A DNA stretch of 45,958 nt, from assembly GCF_028292945.1 (NCBI RefSeq), contig NZ_JAQGLJ010000089.1:1-45958 (forward strand), written 5' to 3'. The notes under the pieces were generated by a model that made no database searches, was not told where the DNA came from, and worked only from the letters and a program-made list of their open reading frames with translations. Of this stretch, positions 17,480-26,400 are shown piece after piece. Source of the DNA: Sphingomonas bacterium (lineage in GTDB: Bacteria > Pseudomonadota > Alphaproteobacteria > Sphingomonadales > Sphingomonadaceae). Both the position numbers and the translations under genes were made by a program. The stretch's first letter is position 1. The number at the start of each line of letters is the position of its first letter.

Positions 17480-18045
17480 CAGCCGATCAGCTCCTTCTTG
17501 ACCGACACGCAGCCGGCCACGCCGGCGGGCATCAGGTACAGCTGCAGCCCGGGGTTGGCCTCGCTCTGCCGCACGCGGGCGAGCAGCGGGCGTTCGCTGC
17601 CATAGCTCTTGAAGACGCGCGCCTTGATCGCCGGGCACGGCTCGGGCCAGTAGATCACCTGGTTGTACATGCCGGCACAGCTGCCCGCCGGCGCGACGAT
17701 CAGCGTCGTGAGCCGGGTCTGCCCCGCCGCCGGAGCGCGGCCGGCGACGGGATGCGTGCCCTCCATCGTCACCACTGTCGGCCAGCGATTGGTGTCGGGC
17801 CCGAGCGGCTGGATGACGAACTGCGCCGCGGCGTCCTCGAACAGGAACGCGCCGGCCTGGCTGAACACGGGCGCACAATTGCGGATCCCGAGTTGCTGCA
17901 CGGCGGCGTTGAGGCGCTGGATCGGCGTCTCCGCCGTCTGGCGAAAGCCGCCGGCGACCCCCTGCCCCAGCGCCAGCTGCGCGCCCAGCGTCATGGCGAT
18001 CCCGGCCGCGACCCCGACCGAAAGGCGAAGAAGGGGGGGCATCAT
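17479..18045 (-). CDS. Small exported cysteine-containing protein of unknown function
   Basis: A 188-residue protein between the two DUF2827 genes, overlapping both by one to four bases. It starts MMPPLLRLSVGVAAGIAMTL and has a signal peptide ending near AQLALGQ (about residue 28). The mature domain has four cysteines, each in a short conserved-looking context (RNCAPV, GSCAGM, EPCPAI, AGCVSV), suggesting two disulfides. Beta-strand-like segments such as AQFVIQPLG and TRLTTLIVAPAG dominate. I recognise no family. An exported protein wedged between two cytoplasmic glycosyltransferase-like proteins is odd, and tight overlap implies equal production. Confidence 0.75.
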   Translation of the reverse strand: MMPPLLRLSVGVAAGIAMTLGAQLALGQGVAGGFRQTAETPIQRLNAAVQQLGIRNCAPVFSQAGAFLFEDAAAQFVIQPLGPDTNRWPTVVTMEGTHPVAGRAPAAGQTRLTTLIVAPAGSCAGMYNQVIYWPEPCPAIKARVFKSYGSERPLLARVRQSEANPGLQLYLMPAGVAGCVSVKKELIG

Positions 18046-19157
18046 GCGAACAGGTCCTCGATCAGTGCCTCGTGGGCCGCGAGGACGGCGGGCTGGTCGA
18101 TAGAGAAGCGGCGCAGAAAGTCGAGCGCCTCCGCCCTCGCCGTTCCCGCGCGGTCGCGGTGGCGGCCAAGTGCGTCCGCGAGCACGCGGCCGCCATCGGC
18201 GGGGTCGAACGAGGTGTAGTAATAGCCGACATCGCGCGCCGAGGGCGAGTTGTGAATCAGCGGGTGCCCGGACCACAGCACGTCCCAGTAGAGATAGTTG
18301 AGGTCGTTCTCCCATTGGTGAACGACCACGGCGTCGGCGTGCTCGGCAAGGATCACGGGCGTGGCGAAACGCCCTTCCGCGAACATCTTGCCGGACTTGT
18401 GCAAGTCGAGTCCGGTCGTGATGTCATCAAAGTGCGGGTTGCCGACAAGGTGCAAGGTATTGAACAGCAGCACCCGGTCGATCAGCTCGGGTCGGGCGCG
18501 ATATGCCTCCTCGGCGACCAACATCGGCAGATGAAACGTCTTGAGCACATTGATGTTGGGCTCCATCACCGCGATCCGCCACGGCCGCGCTGCATCCTCG
18601 CGCCGGTAGAACGGGTTCAATGCGTGGGTGCGCGCGAACAGATCGAAGAAGATCGGGTCCCAGATGTGCGGGCATCTGGTGACCTTGTCGGATCGCATGA
18701 TGCGGCAGAGGTCACGGTTCATGTGCCAGTGCTGAGGCGTGATCCAGACCGCGTCGAAGGGGACCAGGCTGGGTATCTCGCCATGCGACAGCCCGCTCGA
18801 TAGCGCCTCCAGGTTCATCGCCATCGCGTTACCGGCCATGTAGGAGACCAGCTTGCCCCCGCGCGCGCGCAGCCGTTCCATGTCGACCACCGGCGCACGC
18901 GCGCCGATCTCGATCACCACGTCGCAGCGCTCGGCGGCATCTGCGGGACTCAGGGTCGGCACGCCCGCCCAGGTCGCCAGGGGGTGAGGTGCCGAGAGGC
19001 CCGAGCAATCGACGACGAAGGTGTCCGCGACGATCGGCAAGCGTCGGAACGCCATTACCGCCAGCACCGCGTTCTGGTTGATTCCCGATGACCAGAGCAG
19101 GCTCGCAATGTCTTCGGCCGAGCGACTGAAGGTTATGCCGACACGTAAACTGGCCAT
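18042..19157 (-). CDS. DUF2827 family protein (glycosyltransferase-like), copy 1
   Basis: First gene of a three-gene operon; ATG 19157 has a good GGAG ribosome site. The 371-residue protein lacks export signals. Motifs match the second copy: SLRVGITFSR at the start with LLWSSGINQNAVLAV, an AVWITPQHWHMN stretch, RIAVMEPNINVLKTFHLPM, then EHADAVVVHQWENDLNYLYW, GHPLIHNSPS and DVGYYYTSFD. The two copies are clearly diverged, so they probably act on different substrates or steps. DUF2827 proteins are uncharacterised as far as I know; a GT-B-like fold is inferred from the MEPN...K and HQWEN...HPLIHNS patterns. The gene begins 15 bases past an intrinsic terminator for the upstream adhesin gene. Confidence 0.83.
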   Translation of the reverse strand: MASLRVGITFSRSAEDIASLLWSSGINQNAVLAVMAFRRLPIVADTFVVDCSGLSAPHPLATWAGVPTLSPADAAERCDVVIEIGARAPVVDMERLRARGGKLVSYMAGNAMAMNLEALSSGLSHGEIPSLVPFDAVWITPQHWHMNRDLCRIMRSDKVTRCPHIWDPIFFDLFARTHALNPFYRREDAARPWRIAVMEPNINVLKTFHLPMLVAEEAYRARPELIDRVLLFNTLHLVGNPHFDDITTGLDLHKSGKMFAEGRFATPVILAEHADAVVVHQWENDLNYLYWDVLWSGHPLIHNSPSARDVGYYYTSFDPADGGRVLADALGRHRDRAGTARAEALDFLRRFSIDQPAVLAAHEALIEDLFA

Positions 19158-19171
19158 GACGCTCCGAAAGG

Positions 19172-19207
19172 CAAAAAGGGCCGGCCCGCATTTATCGGAC
19201 CGGCCCT
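19172..19207 (-). terminator. Intrinsic terminator of the trimeric autotransporter gene
   Basis: On the minus strand an AGGGCCGG/CCGGCCCT stem with an A/T-rich loop is followed directly by TTTTT. It begins 22 bases after the adhesin stop (19230) and ends 14 bases before the DUF2827 start (19157). It is the only textbook Rho-independent terminator I see in the window. Confidence 0.85.
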
Positions 19208-19229
19208 GTAATAGCAGATCGTCAGCGGC

Positions 19230-22200
19230 TTACCATTTGAAGCCGATGCCCGCCGAGGCGCCGACATCCCCGTAACGGGTCGTCACGCCGACCGTCGCGC
19301 CGACCACGACGTTCTCGGATGGCCGCGCCTGGTACTTCAGGTTGACGCCCGTCTCGCCGCGATAATAGCCGACCGAGCCGACGATCCCCATCTCGCCGGG
19401 TTCGAGCGGCAGGTGCACGGTTGCGGCACCCAGCGCCATGGCAACGCCGCCCTCCGCCTGGTTGACCGTCCGCCGCACGCTCATCAACTGGTCGAGATTG
19501 ACCGCATCGGTGCCGCTGATGCCCGGCGCGACGTTGGTGAGCCGGCGCTCGTTGCCGGCCGAGCCGAACGACACCGTGTTGGGATCGCTCGCGATCGAAC
19601 CGGTACCGATCGCGACCGAGTTCGCCCCGGAAGCGGTCGAGTTGAAACCGATCGCGGTGCTGTTCGCCCCCGTCGCGCGCGCGGTGTTGCCGAAGGCGGT
19701 GCCGCCCGCGACCGCCGACCCCCCCGTGCCCAGCGCAATGGCATTGGCGGCAGTCGTCTGGTTGGGCGAGAAGTTCGCGAACCGCGTGTCGATGCTGGTC
19801 GACAGCGTCTGGAACTGTGCGCCGTTGATCGCATCGGTCGAGGTCGCCGACACCGTGCCGGCCGCGACGTTGACGATGCGACGCTGCGTGCCCGCCGCCG
19901 TGCCGCCGACGGCGAAGACGTTGGTCTGGCCGCCATCGGTCGAGTTCGCCCCGATCGCGACGCTGCCGGCGCCCGTTGCGGACGAGGTGTTGCCGATCGC
20001 GATCGCGTTCGCCGCATTGGCGTTCGCCGTGTTGCCGATCGCCACCGCCGACAGGCCGATCGCGCTGGAGAGGTTGCCGAGTGCGACCGCGCCCTGCCCC
20101 GTGGCGGTGTTGTCTGCGCCGATCGCCACGGCGCCCTGCCCGGTCGCAACGTTGGGATCGCCGATCGCCACCGCGCCGTCGCCGCTTGCCGTGTTGCCGG
20201 AGCCGATCGAGGTTGCGCGGCCGTTCCGCGCGATCGCATTGCGGCCGATCGCTACCGACTCCGGCCCAGATGCCACCGAACCGGCACCACCCGCGAACGA
20301 ACCCGTTCCAGAGGCTGTCGAGCCCGCGCCGATCGCCGTCGAGTCGTTGCCCGAAGCGTTGGCCACCGCGAAGTTGGAGGCGTTGTTGCCGCGCGTGATG
20401 ATCGTCGACTGCGCCAGCTGGGAGACGGAAGCCGAGATGTTGACCTGAGAGGTCGACACATTGGCGAGCGAAGTGCTCGTGCCCGATGCGCTGGTCTCGG
20501 CCGTACCGATCCGCGACGACAGCGATGCGGTCGCCGTGGCCGTCGACGACGATACACCGGTCAGCGATGACGTCAGCGAGGACGTTGCCGTCGAGGTGGA
20601 CGTGGACACGGCGGCGATGCTGGTCGAATTACCGGCGGTCGAGCTCGAGTTGGCCGCAATCGAAGAGGAGAAGGCCGAGCTCTGCTGCGTGACCGAGCTG
20701 GAAATGGCCGTCACCGACGAGGTCAGCGACGTCACCGCCGCGGTGGTCGATGTCGACAGGCCCGTCACCGAGTCCGTCAACGATGCGGTAGCGGTCGAGG
20801 TCGACGCCGACACCCCGCCAAGCGACGTGGTCAGCGAGGTGACGGCGTCCGTGGTGGAGGTCGACAGTCCCGTGACCGAGCTGGTCAGGGAGGTGACCGC
20901 GTCCGTGGTGGAGGTCGACAGCCCCGTCACCGAGTCCGTCAGCGAGACCACTGCCGTCGAGGTCGAGGCGGACACGCCGCTCAGCGATGTGGTCAGCGAA
21001 TTCACCGCGTTGGTGGTGGAGGTCGACAGCCCGGTGACCGATGTGGTCAGCGAGGTGACCGCATTGGTGGTGGAGGTCGACAGCGCCGTCACCGAGTCCG
21101 TCAGCGAGACGACGGCGGTCGAGGTCGAGGCGGACACGCCGCTCAGCGACGTGGTGAGCGAGTTGACCGCGTTGGTGGTCGAGGTCGACAGGCCGGTGAC
21201 CGAGCTGGTCAGCGACTGGTCGGCGGTGAGCGCGGAAGACGACACGCCCGTCAGCGAGCTGGTCAGCGACTGATCGGCGGTGAGCGCGGAGGACGACACG
21301 CCGGTCAGCGAACTGGTCAGCGACTGATCGGCGGTGAGCGCCGACGACGACACGCCGGTCAGCGAACTGGTCAGCGACTGGTCGGCCGTGAGCGCCGACG
21401 AAGAGACACCCGTCAGCGAGGTCGTCAGCGAGGCGGTCGCGGTGGAAGTCGAGGCCGACACGCCGGACAGCGAGGTCGTCAGCGAAGCGGTCGCCGTCGA
21501 GGTCGATGCCGAGACACCGGACAGGGACGTGGTGAGCGACGCGGTCGCGGTGGAGGTCGAGGCCGACACCCCGGAGAGCGAGGTCGCCAGCGATGCGGTC
21601 GCCGTCGAGGTCGATGCCGAGACACCGGACAGCGACGTCGCGAGCGACGCGGTCGCGGTGGACGTCGACGCAGACACGCCGGAGAGCGAGGTCGTCAGCG
21701 ACGCGGTCGCCAGGGAGGTGGAGGCCGAGACGCCGGACAGCGACGTGTTGAGCGACACGGTCGCGGTGGAGGTGGACGCGGATACGCCGGACAAGGAGGT
21801 GGCCAGCGACGCGGTCGCGGTGGAGGTGGACGCGGACACACCGCTCAGCGAGGTGGTGAGCGACTGATCCGCCGTGAGCGCGGAGGTCGAAACCGCGGCC
21901 AGCGAGCTGGAGAGTCCGGCGAGGCTGGTCGAGGTCGAGACGAACTGGGTGTTGGTGGCGTCGGCGACCGCGAACAGCTGCGACCCGTTGACCGCGTCCG
22001 TCGAGCTACCGGTCACGCGACCGGCCGACAGGTTCACGATCCGGCGCTCGTTGCCGACGACGCCGACCGAGACGCCCGCCGTGGAGGTCGGCGCCTGGAA
22101 CGCCAGCGCCCCCAGCCGGTTCGCGCCGCTGGGCGTGAATACGCTCGATGAGCTAAGTCCGGCGGCCTCGATGCTCCCGAAGATCGATCCGGTGCCGAGT

Positions 22201-23114
22201 GCGACATTCTCGGTGCCGCCGGTGACCTCGGCACTGTCGCCAAGCGCAAGCCCTCCGAAGACGGTGACATTGGAAAGGCCGCCAAGCGCCAGCGAATAAT
22301 CGCCGGTCGAACTCGCGCCTCTGCCGAGCACGATCGACTCCAGGCCGCTCGCAACGGCACTTCGCCCGAATGCCAGCGACGACTCGCCGTTGGCGACCGA
22401 CGAGAGGCCGATAGCCACCGCGTTCGTGCCGTTCGCCGTCACACCCTGCCCGATGGCGATTGCCGAAGCAGCGTTCACCGTAACGCCACTGCCAATCGCG
22501 ATGGCGTCCAGCCCGGCCCCCAGAACACTGCTGTTCCTGCCGATCGAGATCGCGTTGGATGCACCCGACAGAACGCTTGCTCCGCGACCGATCGCAATCG
22601 AGTCAACGCCGCTGGCACTGGTAAGGACACCGGTGGAGGCACCGCCAAGTGCTATCGCGCCAGCCGCATTGGCAAAGGCGCCGGTGCCGACCACCGTCGC
22701 ACTCGCGCCGGCTGCACGCGCTCCCGCGCCGAGCGCCATGCTGTTCAGGCTCAACGCCTGAGCGGACTGACCAAGCGCCGTGGCCGCTTCGGCGATTGCC
22801 TGCGCGCCGGAACCGACCGCGGTGGAGAAAGCACCCGACGCAGTGGTGCTGGAGTTGGTGCCACCGCCACCGACCGGGTCGGCGCCGCCGACGGCAACCG
22901 ATTCGCTGCCCGTGGCCGACGCGCCTGCGCCGACCGCCGTTGCGTTCGGGCCCGACGCGGTGGACGTGGAGCCGACCGCGGTCTGCGTGGAGGTGTTCGG
23001 CGTGCCGGAGATGACCTGAGCCCCGGCGGGCACGGCGCCCAGCGCGGTGAGACCCGCCGTCGAGACGCCGGCGAGCAGGGCCAGACGGATCCGGCCCGTG
23101 ACTGAATTGGTCAT
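19230..23114 (-). CDS. YadA-like trimeric autotransporter adhesin (type Vc)
   Basis: About 1294 residues, forming a homotrimer on the outer membrane. I start at ATG 23114 (MTNSVTGRIRLALLAGV) because GGGGG lies eight bases upstream and the signal peptide then ends at PAGAQ (about 32). Head 1 (about 35-360) is built of 14-residue YadA repeats such as GSNATAVG/ASGFSTAVG types. A neck follows (TDAVNGSQLFAV). The stalk (about 390-900) contains about 22 copies of an 18-residue coiled-coil unit. Head 2 (about 905-1080), neck TDAINGAQF, head 3 and neck GTDAVNLDQL come next. The last 80 residues are the YadA anchor: four strands of a 12-stranded trimeric barrel, ending in FKW with a terminal aromatic. 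It likely binds surfaces or cells. Confidence 0.95.
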   Translation of the reverse strand: MTNSVTGRIRLALLAGVSTAGLTALGAVPAGAQVISGTPNTSTQTAVGSTSTASGPNATAVGAGASATGSESVAVGGADPVGGGGTNSSTTASGAFSTAVGSGAQAIAEAATALGQSAQALSLNSMALGAGARAAGASATVVGTGAFANAAGAIALGGASTGVLTSASGVDSIAIGRGASVLSGASNAISIGRNSSVLGAGLDAIAIGSGVTVNAASAIAIGQGVTANGTNAVAIGLSSVANGESSLAFGRSAVASGLESIVLGRGASSTGDYSLALGGLSNVTVFGGLALGDSAEVTGGTENVALGTGSIFGSIEAAGLSSSSVFTPSGANRLGALAFQAPTSTAGVSVGVVGNERRIVNLSAGRVTGSSTDAVNGSQLFAVADATNTQFVSTSTSLAGLSSSLAAVSTSALTADQSLTTSLSGVSASTSTATASLATSLSGVSASTSTATVSLNTSLSGVSASTSLATASLTTSLSGVSASTSTATASLATSLSGVSASTSTATASLATSLSGVSASTSTATASLTTSLSGVSASTSTATASLTTSLSGVSASTSTATASLTTSLTGVSSSALTADQSLTSSLTGVSSSALTADQSLTSSLTGVSSSALTADQSLTSSLTGVSSSALTADQSLTSSVTGLSTSTTNAVNSLTTSLSGVSASTSTAVVSLTDSVTALSTSTTNAVTSLTTSVTGLSTSTTNAVNSLTTSLSGVSASTSTAVVSLTDSVTGLSTSTTDAVTSLTSSVTGLSTSTTDAVTSLTTSLGGVSASTSTATASLTDSVTGLSTSTTAAVTSLTSSVTAISSSVTQQSSAFSSSIAANSSSTAGNSTSIAAVSTSTSTATSSLTSSLTGVSSSTATATASLSSRIGTAETSASGTSTSLANVSTSQVNISASVSQLAQSTIITRGNNASNFAVANASGNDSTAIGAGSTASGTGSFAGGAGSVASGPESVAIGRNAIARNGRATSIGSGNTASGDGAVAIGDPNVATGQGAVAIGADNTATGQGAVALGNLSSAIGLSAVAIGNTANANAANAIAIGNTSSATGAGSVAIGANSTDGGQTNVFAVGGTAAGTQRRIVNVAAGTVSATSTDAINGAQFQTLSTSIDTRFANFSPNQTTAANAIALGTGGSAVAGGTAFGNTARATGANSTAIGFNSTASGANSVAIGTGSIASDPNTVSFGSAGNERRLTNVAPGISGTDAVNLDQLMSVRRTVNQAEGGVAMALGAATVHLPLEPGEMGIVGSVGYYRGETGVNLKYQARPSENVVVGATVGVTTRYGDVGASAGIGFKW
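20680..21864 (-). repeat. About 22 tandem 54-bp repeats encoding the adhesin stalk
   Basis: Each unit encodes 18 residues. Three variants alternate in blocks: SLTTSLSGVSASTSTATA, SLTSSLTGVSSSALTADQ and SLTDSVTGLSTSTTNAVT. Neighbouring units are very similar at the DNA level, so copy number could change by slippage or recombination and alter stalk length. Boundaries are approximate. Confidence 0.85.
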
Positions 23115-23196
23115 CGCGAAAACCCCCATACGCATCCGCTGGTCCGGCTTGTTCGGCGGTGTTACCGAATCCCCCGCCGGCCGCGGTATGGTTTCT

Positions 23197-23224
23197 ATTG
23201 TGCTAACGGCGGCGCGACTGTCAA
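23197..23224 (-). promoter_or_regulatory. Sigma-70-like promoter for the trimeric autotransporter
   Basis: On the minus strand TTGACA (23219-23224, perfect -35) is followed after 16 bases by CACAAT (23197-23202, four of six -10 matches). Transcription would start near 23190, leaving a leader of about 75 bases before ATG 23114. The paired palindromes lie just upstream of this -35, where an activator would bind. Confidence 0.5.
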
Positions 23225-23255
23225 TCGCGCGCACCCCCCGAACCCGCCGGGAACT

Positions 23256-23325
23256 GTCCCAATTTGCGGGACGGTCTAGCGTAAGTATCTCCAAGTATAA
23301 GGTAAACCGTCCCGCAGATTGGGAC
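23256..23325. promoter_or_regulatory. Paired palindromic operator between the two adhesin genes
   Basis: Arm 1 (23256-23275) and arm 2 (23306-23325) are 20 bases each and reverse complements of one another with one mismatch. Within each arm GTCCC-N7-GGGAC is itself a palindrome (23256-23272 and 23309-23325). Their centres are 53 bases apart, close to five helical turns, so two dimers would sit on one face of the DNA. The 30-base AT-rich spacer contains TATAAG on the plus strand (23296-23301) and TATACT on the minus strand (23294-23299), both five-of-six matches to a -10 box. I do not recognise the regulator. Confidence 0.7.
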
Positions 23326-23499
23326 GATGCGACCGTCAGCCTCGCTTGCGGAATTTGGCCCGGTTCTGTACGGGAAATGCTCTCGACAAGTGAGCGGGGC
23401 TGCGTGCGGTGGGGCACGGATCGCAGTCCGGTCGGGTTCGTAGCGTGTGAATGTTCGGCCGACGGGGCCGACTGTCCACGCCCTGGGGTGGGAAGAGAC

Positions 23500-26400
23500 A
23501 TGACGGGTTCGACACAACGGCCGGCGAAGCGGCTGCGCCTTGGCAAGCTGGCGGGCACCGCGAACGTCGCGGCCGCGCGCCACGCCGGGCGGGTGGCCGT
23601 TCGTCAGGTCGTCACCGCCGTGGGTGGTGCCGGTGTCGCCGGTGTTCAGACGATGTCCCGCATCAAGGTGCAGCAGCTGATGGGCGGCGCGAGCGTCGCC
23701 GCGATCGCACTCGGCGCGCCCAGCGCCTATGCACAGGTCGAGTCGGGCAGCACCCATACCAAGGTCACGGCGGCGCCCGCGGGCTCACCCGCCGGCGTCA
23801 CGATCGAGACCACGAACATCAACGCGGCCAGCAAGACCGCGTTCAACCGCTTCACCAAGTTCAACGTGCAGGCGGCAACCACCGCGACGCTGATCCTGCC
23901 GACGGCGACGCAGAACCTGGTCAATGTGGTGGCAGGCAACGTCCAGATCGATGGCGCGGTGGTCAGCAAGTTGCAGGCGTCCAACGCCACCGGTGGCAAC
24001 CTGTTCTTCATCACCTCGGGCGGGTTCCTGGTCGGCGCGCAGGGTTCGATCAACACCGGCCGACTGATCGTGCGCGGGCCGAGCTCGGCACTGAAGTCGC
24101 TCACCAACCCCACCGGGCTGCTCGACACCGACGCGCTGGTCGGTTCCACCGATACCTTCAACACCAAGGGGCTGCTGGATTATGACGCGGCCTCGTCGAT
24201 CACCGTCAACGGCGCGATCAACGCGCCCGGCGGCATCGACCTCAAGGGCGTCGACGTCACCTTTGGCGCAAGCGCGCGGCTGAAGACGGGTGCTGCGGGC
24301 GTGGCGGCGATCTCGGGCCAGCCGGAGACGGCGCTGGTCAACATCGAGGGGATGGAGCGCGGCACCGACCTGGTGAAGGTCAATGGCGGCATCGCCATCG
24401 TCGGCGAGAAGTCCGTCACGGTCGAAGGGCCGGCGCTTGCCGGCGCCGCGACGCTGGACGCACGTCCGGGCGAGGTCGGGATGGGCTCCATCCGTACCCA
24501 GCTGAACGGCGGCATCGACATCGCGTCCGCCGGCGACATCAAGCTCGGCGGAACGCTGACCGCGTGGGACGGGACGACCGCCGGTCGCGCCGCCAACATC
24601 AACATCGCCGCCAAGAAGGTGGTGGAACTCGATAACGCGATGCTCGAAGCGTATCTCGGCTCGACCCTGGGGGCGGCGACCGCCCGGTTGGTGGCCGATT
24701 ACGTCGCGCTGAGCACCGCCAAGACCAGCGTCGAGCTGAGCGGCGCGCTGAGCGGCGCGAACGTCGTCGTGACATCGGAGTCGAGTGCTACCACCAAGCC
24801 GAACACGCTGACCGTGGGCAGCGCGCTGGGCGCGCTCGCCGCGAAGGGTGTCGGCAGGCTCATCTCCGCCACCACCGGCAGCGCGCTGGACGTGTTCTAC
24901 ACCAACAGCGACGCGAGCTCGGCGGTCACGGTCGCGCAGGGTTCGACGATCAAGGCGCGCAACGACCTGACGCTCGGCGCCAACAGCGTGTCGCATGCGG
25001 AAGGCTCCGCCAAGGCGGCGATGAAGGGCGAGAAGACCGTCAGCGTCGCGATCGCGGTCGGCGTGGCGCAGCTTACCGCCAAGGCCAATGTCACCGTCGA
25101 CGGCACGCTCGACGCCGGCGGGACGCTGAACGTCGCCGCCACCAACAAGGCGACCAGCAAGCTGCAGGTCCAGGCGATCAGCCAGGCCGAAGCCAAGGCG
25201 GGCGCGGTCGCCTATACCGAGGCCGATGTCGACGCGACCGTGGCGATCGGCGCGAGCGCGCTGCTCGACGGCTCGACCGTCAACCTGCGCGCGATCAACG
25301 ATCAGGGTGCGACGGGCTCGTTCACCAACACCGCCAACGTCACCGCCAAGGACGAAAGCGTCGGCGGCGGCACGGCGGCGGTATCCGACCTCAGCCTCGG
25401 CGCGACGCTGACGATGGCCGGGCAGATCGGCACGATCACCAAGCCGGGCTCGGTGACGATCGACGCCAAGACGATCACCACGCAGATCGCCAACTCCGCT
25501 GCGGCGGGTACGGGCAGCGGCGACATCACCGACGCCAGGAACGTGATCGGCTTCGCGGACGACACGGGCAGCCTGATCAAGAACGTGCTCGGCGCGGGCG
25601 CGGGCAAGTTCGCGAACGCGGCCTTTCAGCTGCTCAAGGGCAAGAAGGACGGCGAGGAGCCCGCCGCGGCCGATAAGGACGGCGGCGATACCACGCGCCT
25701 GGGTGCTGCGGTGACGGTGCTGCTCGACGACCAGCGCGCGAGCGCCACCGTCACGGGCACGATCAAGAGCACCGGCGCGGTGACCGTGTCCAGCCTGGTG
25801 AAGGACATCACCGTCCGCAACACCGCCAAGGCATCGGTCGCGGCCGAGCGCAAGAAGGACGGCGAGGCGACCAGCATCGCCGGCGCGGCATCCTGGGCGG
25901 ACGTCAACTACCTCAGTCATGCGACCGTCGGCGGCGTGATCGAGTCCGGCGGACTGGCGGTCAACGCCACCACCGACCGGCCGCGCGGCGGCGAGTACGA
26001 TATCGATCTGCCGGACACGGATGTCTCCACGCCCAACGATGTCACCGGCTTCTTCAAGGACCTGAAGGACAAGGCGTCGACGGACCTGGGCCTTGCCAAG
26101 GGCTTCTTCGCCAGCTCGGCCGGTGCCTCGGCCAACACCGACAGCGCCAAGAACGCGGCGATCTCCGGCTCGGTCAGCTACAACCGCATCGATGCGGACA
26201 CGCGCGCCTGGATCAATCCGCTCGCCGTCGTGACATTGTCCGGGCCGCTGGCGGTCAAGGCGGACAGCCACATCGTCCAGATGAACCTGTCGGGCGCGCT
26301 GCCGGTCAGGAACGGTAGCGGCAACACCGGCTTCGGAACCGCCGGCGGCAGCGCCGCGGCGGGCATCACCGTCGCCTATTCGGAGATCAACCCCACCACG

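Larger units (their letters stand above)
23115..23499. promoter_or_regulatory. 385-bp shared control region of two divergent adhesin genes
   Basis: This gap separates the trimeric autotransporter (minus) and the giant two-partner exoprotein (plus). It holds two palindromic sites in inverted orientation (23256-23325), AT-rich hexamers between them and a good sigma-70-like promoter for the minus strand. I see no gene in it. Reading frames that run through it on either strand are upstream extensions of the two adhesin genes without ribosome sites. Confidence 0.7.

Noticed and set aside
20680..21864. CRISPR-like regular repeats
   Set aside because: Units are contiguous without unique spacers and encode an 18-residue coiled-coil period in frame.
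20461..21867. Long plus-strand open frames opposite the trimeric autotransporter stalk (rich in Val, Asp, Glu)
   Set aside because: They are the antisense reading of the 54-bp stalk repeats; they lack ribosome sites and any recognisable domain.
23047..23499. Upstream extension of the giant exoprotein frame to 23047
   Set aside because: This part covers the control region, has no ribosome site or signal peptide, and contains the paired operator.
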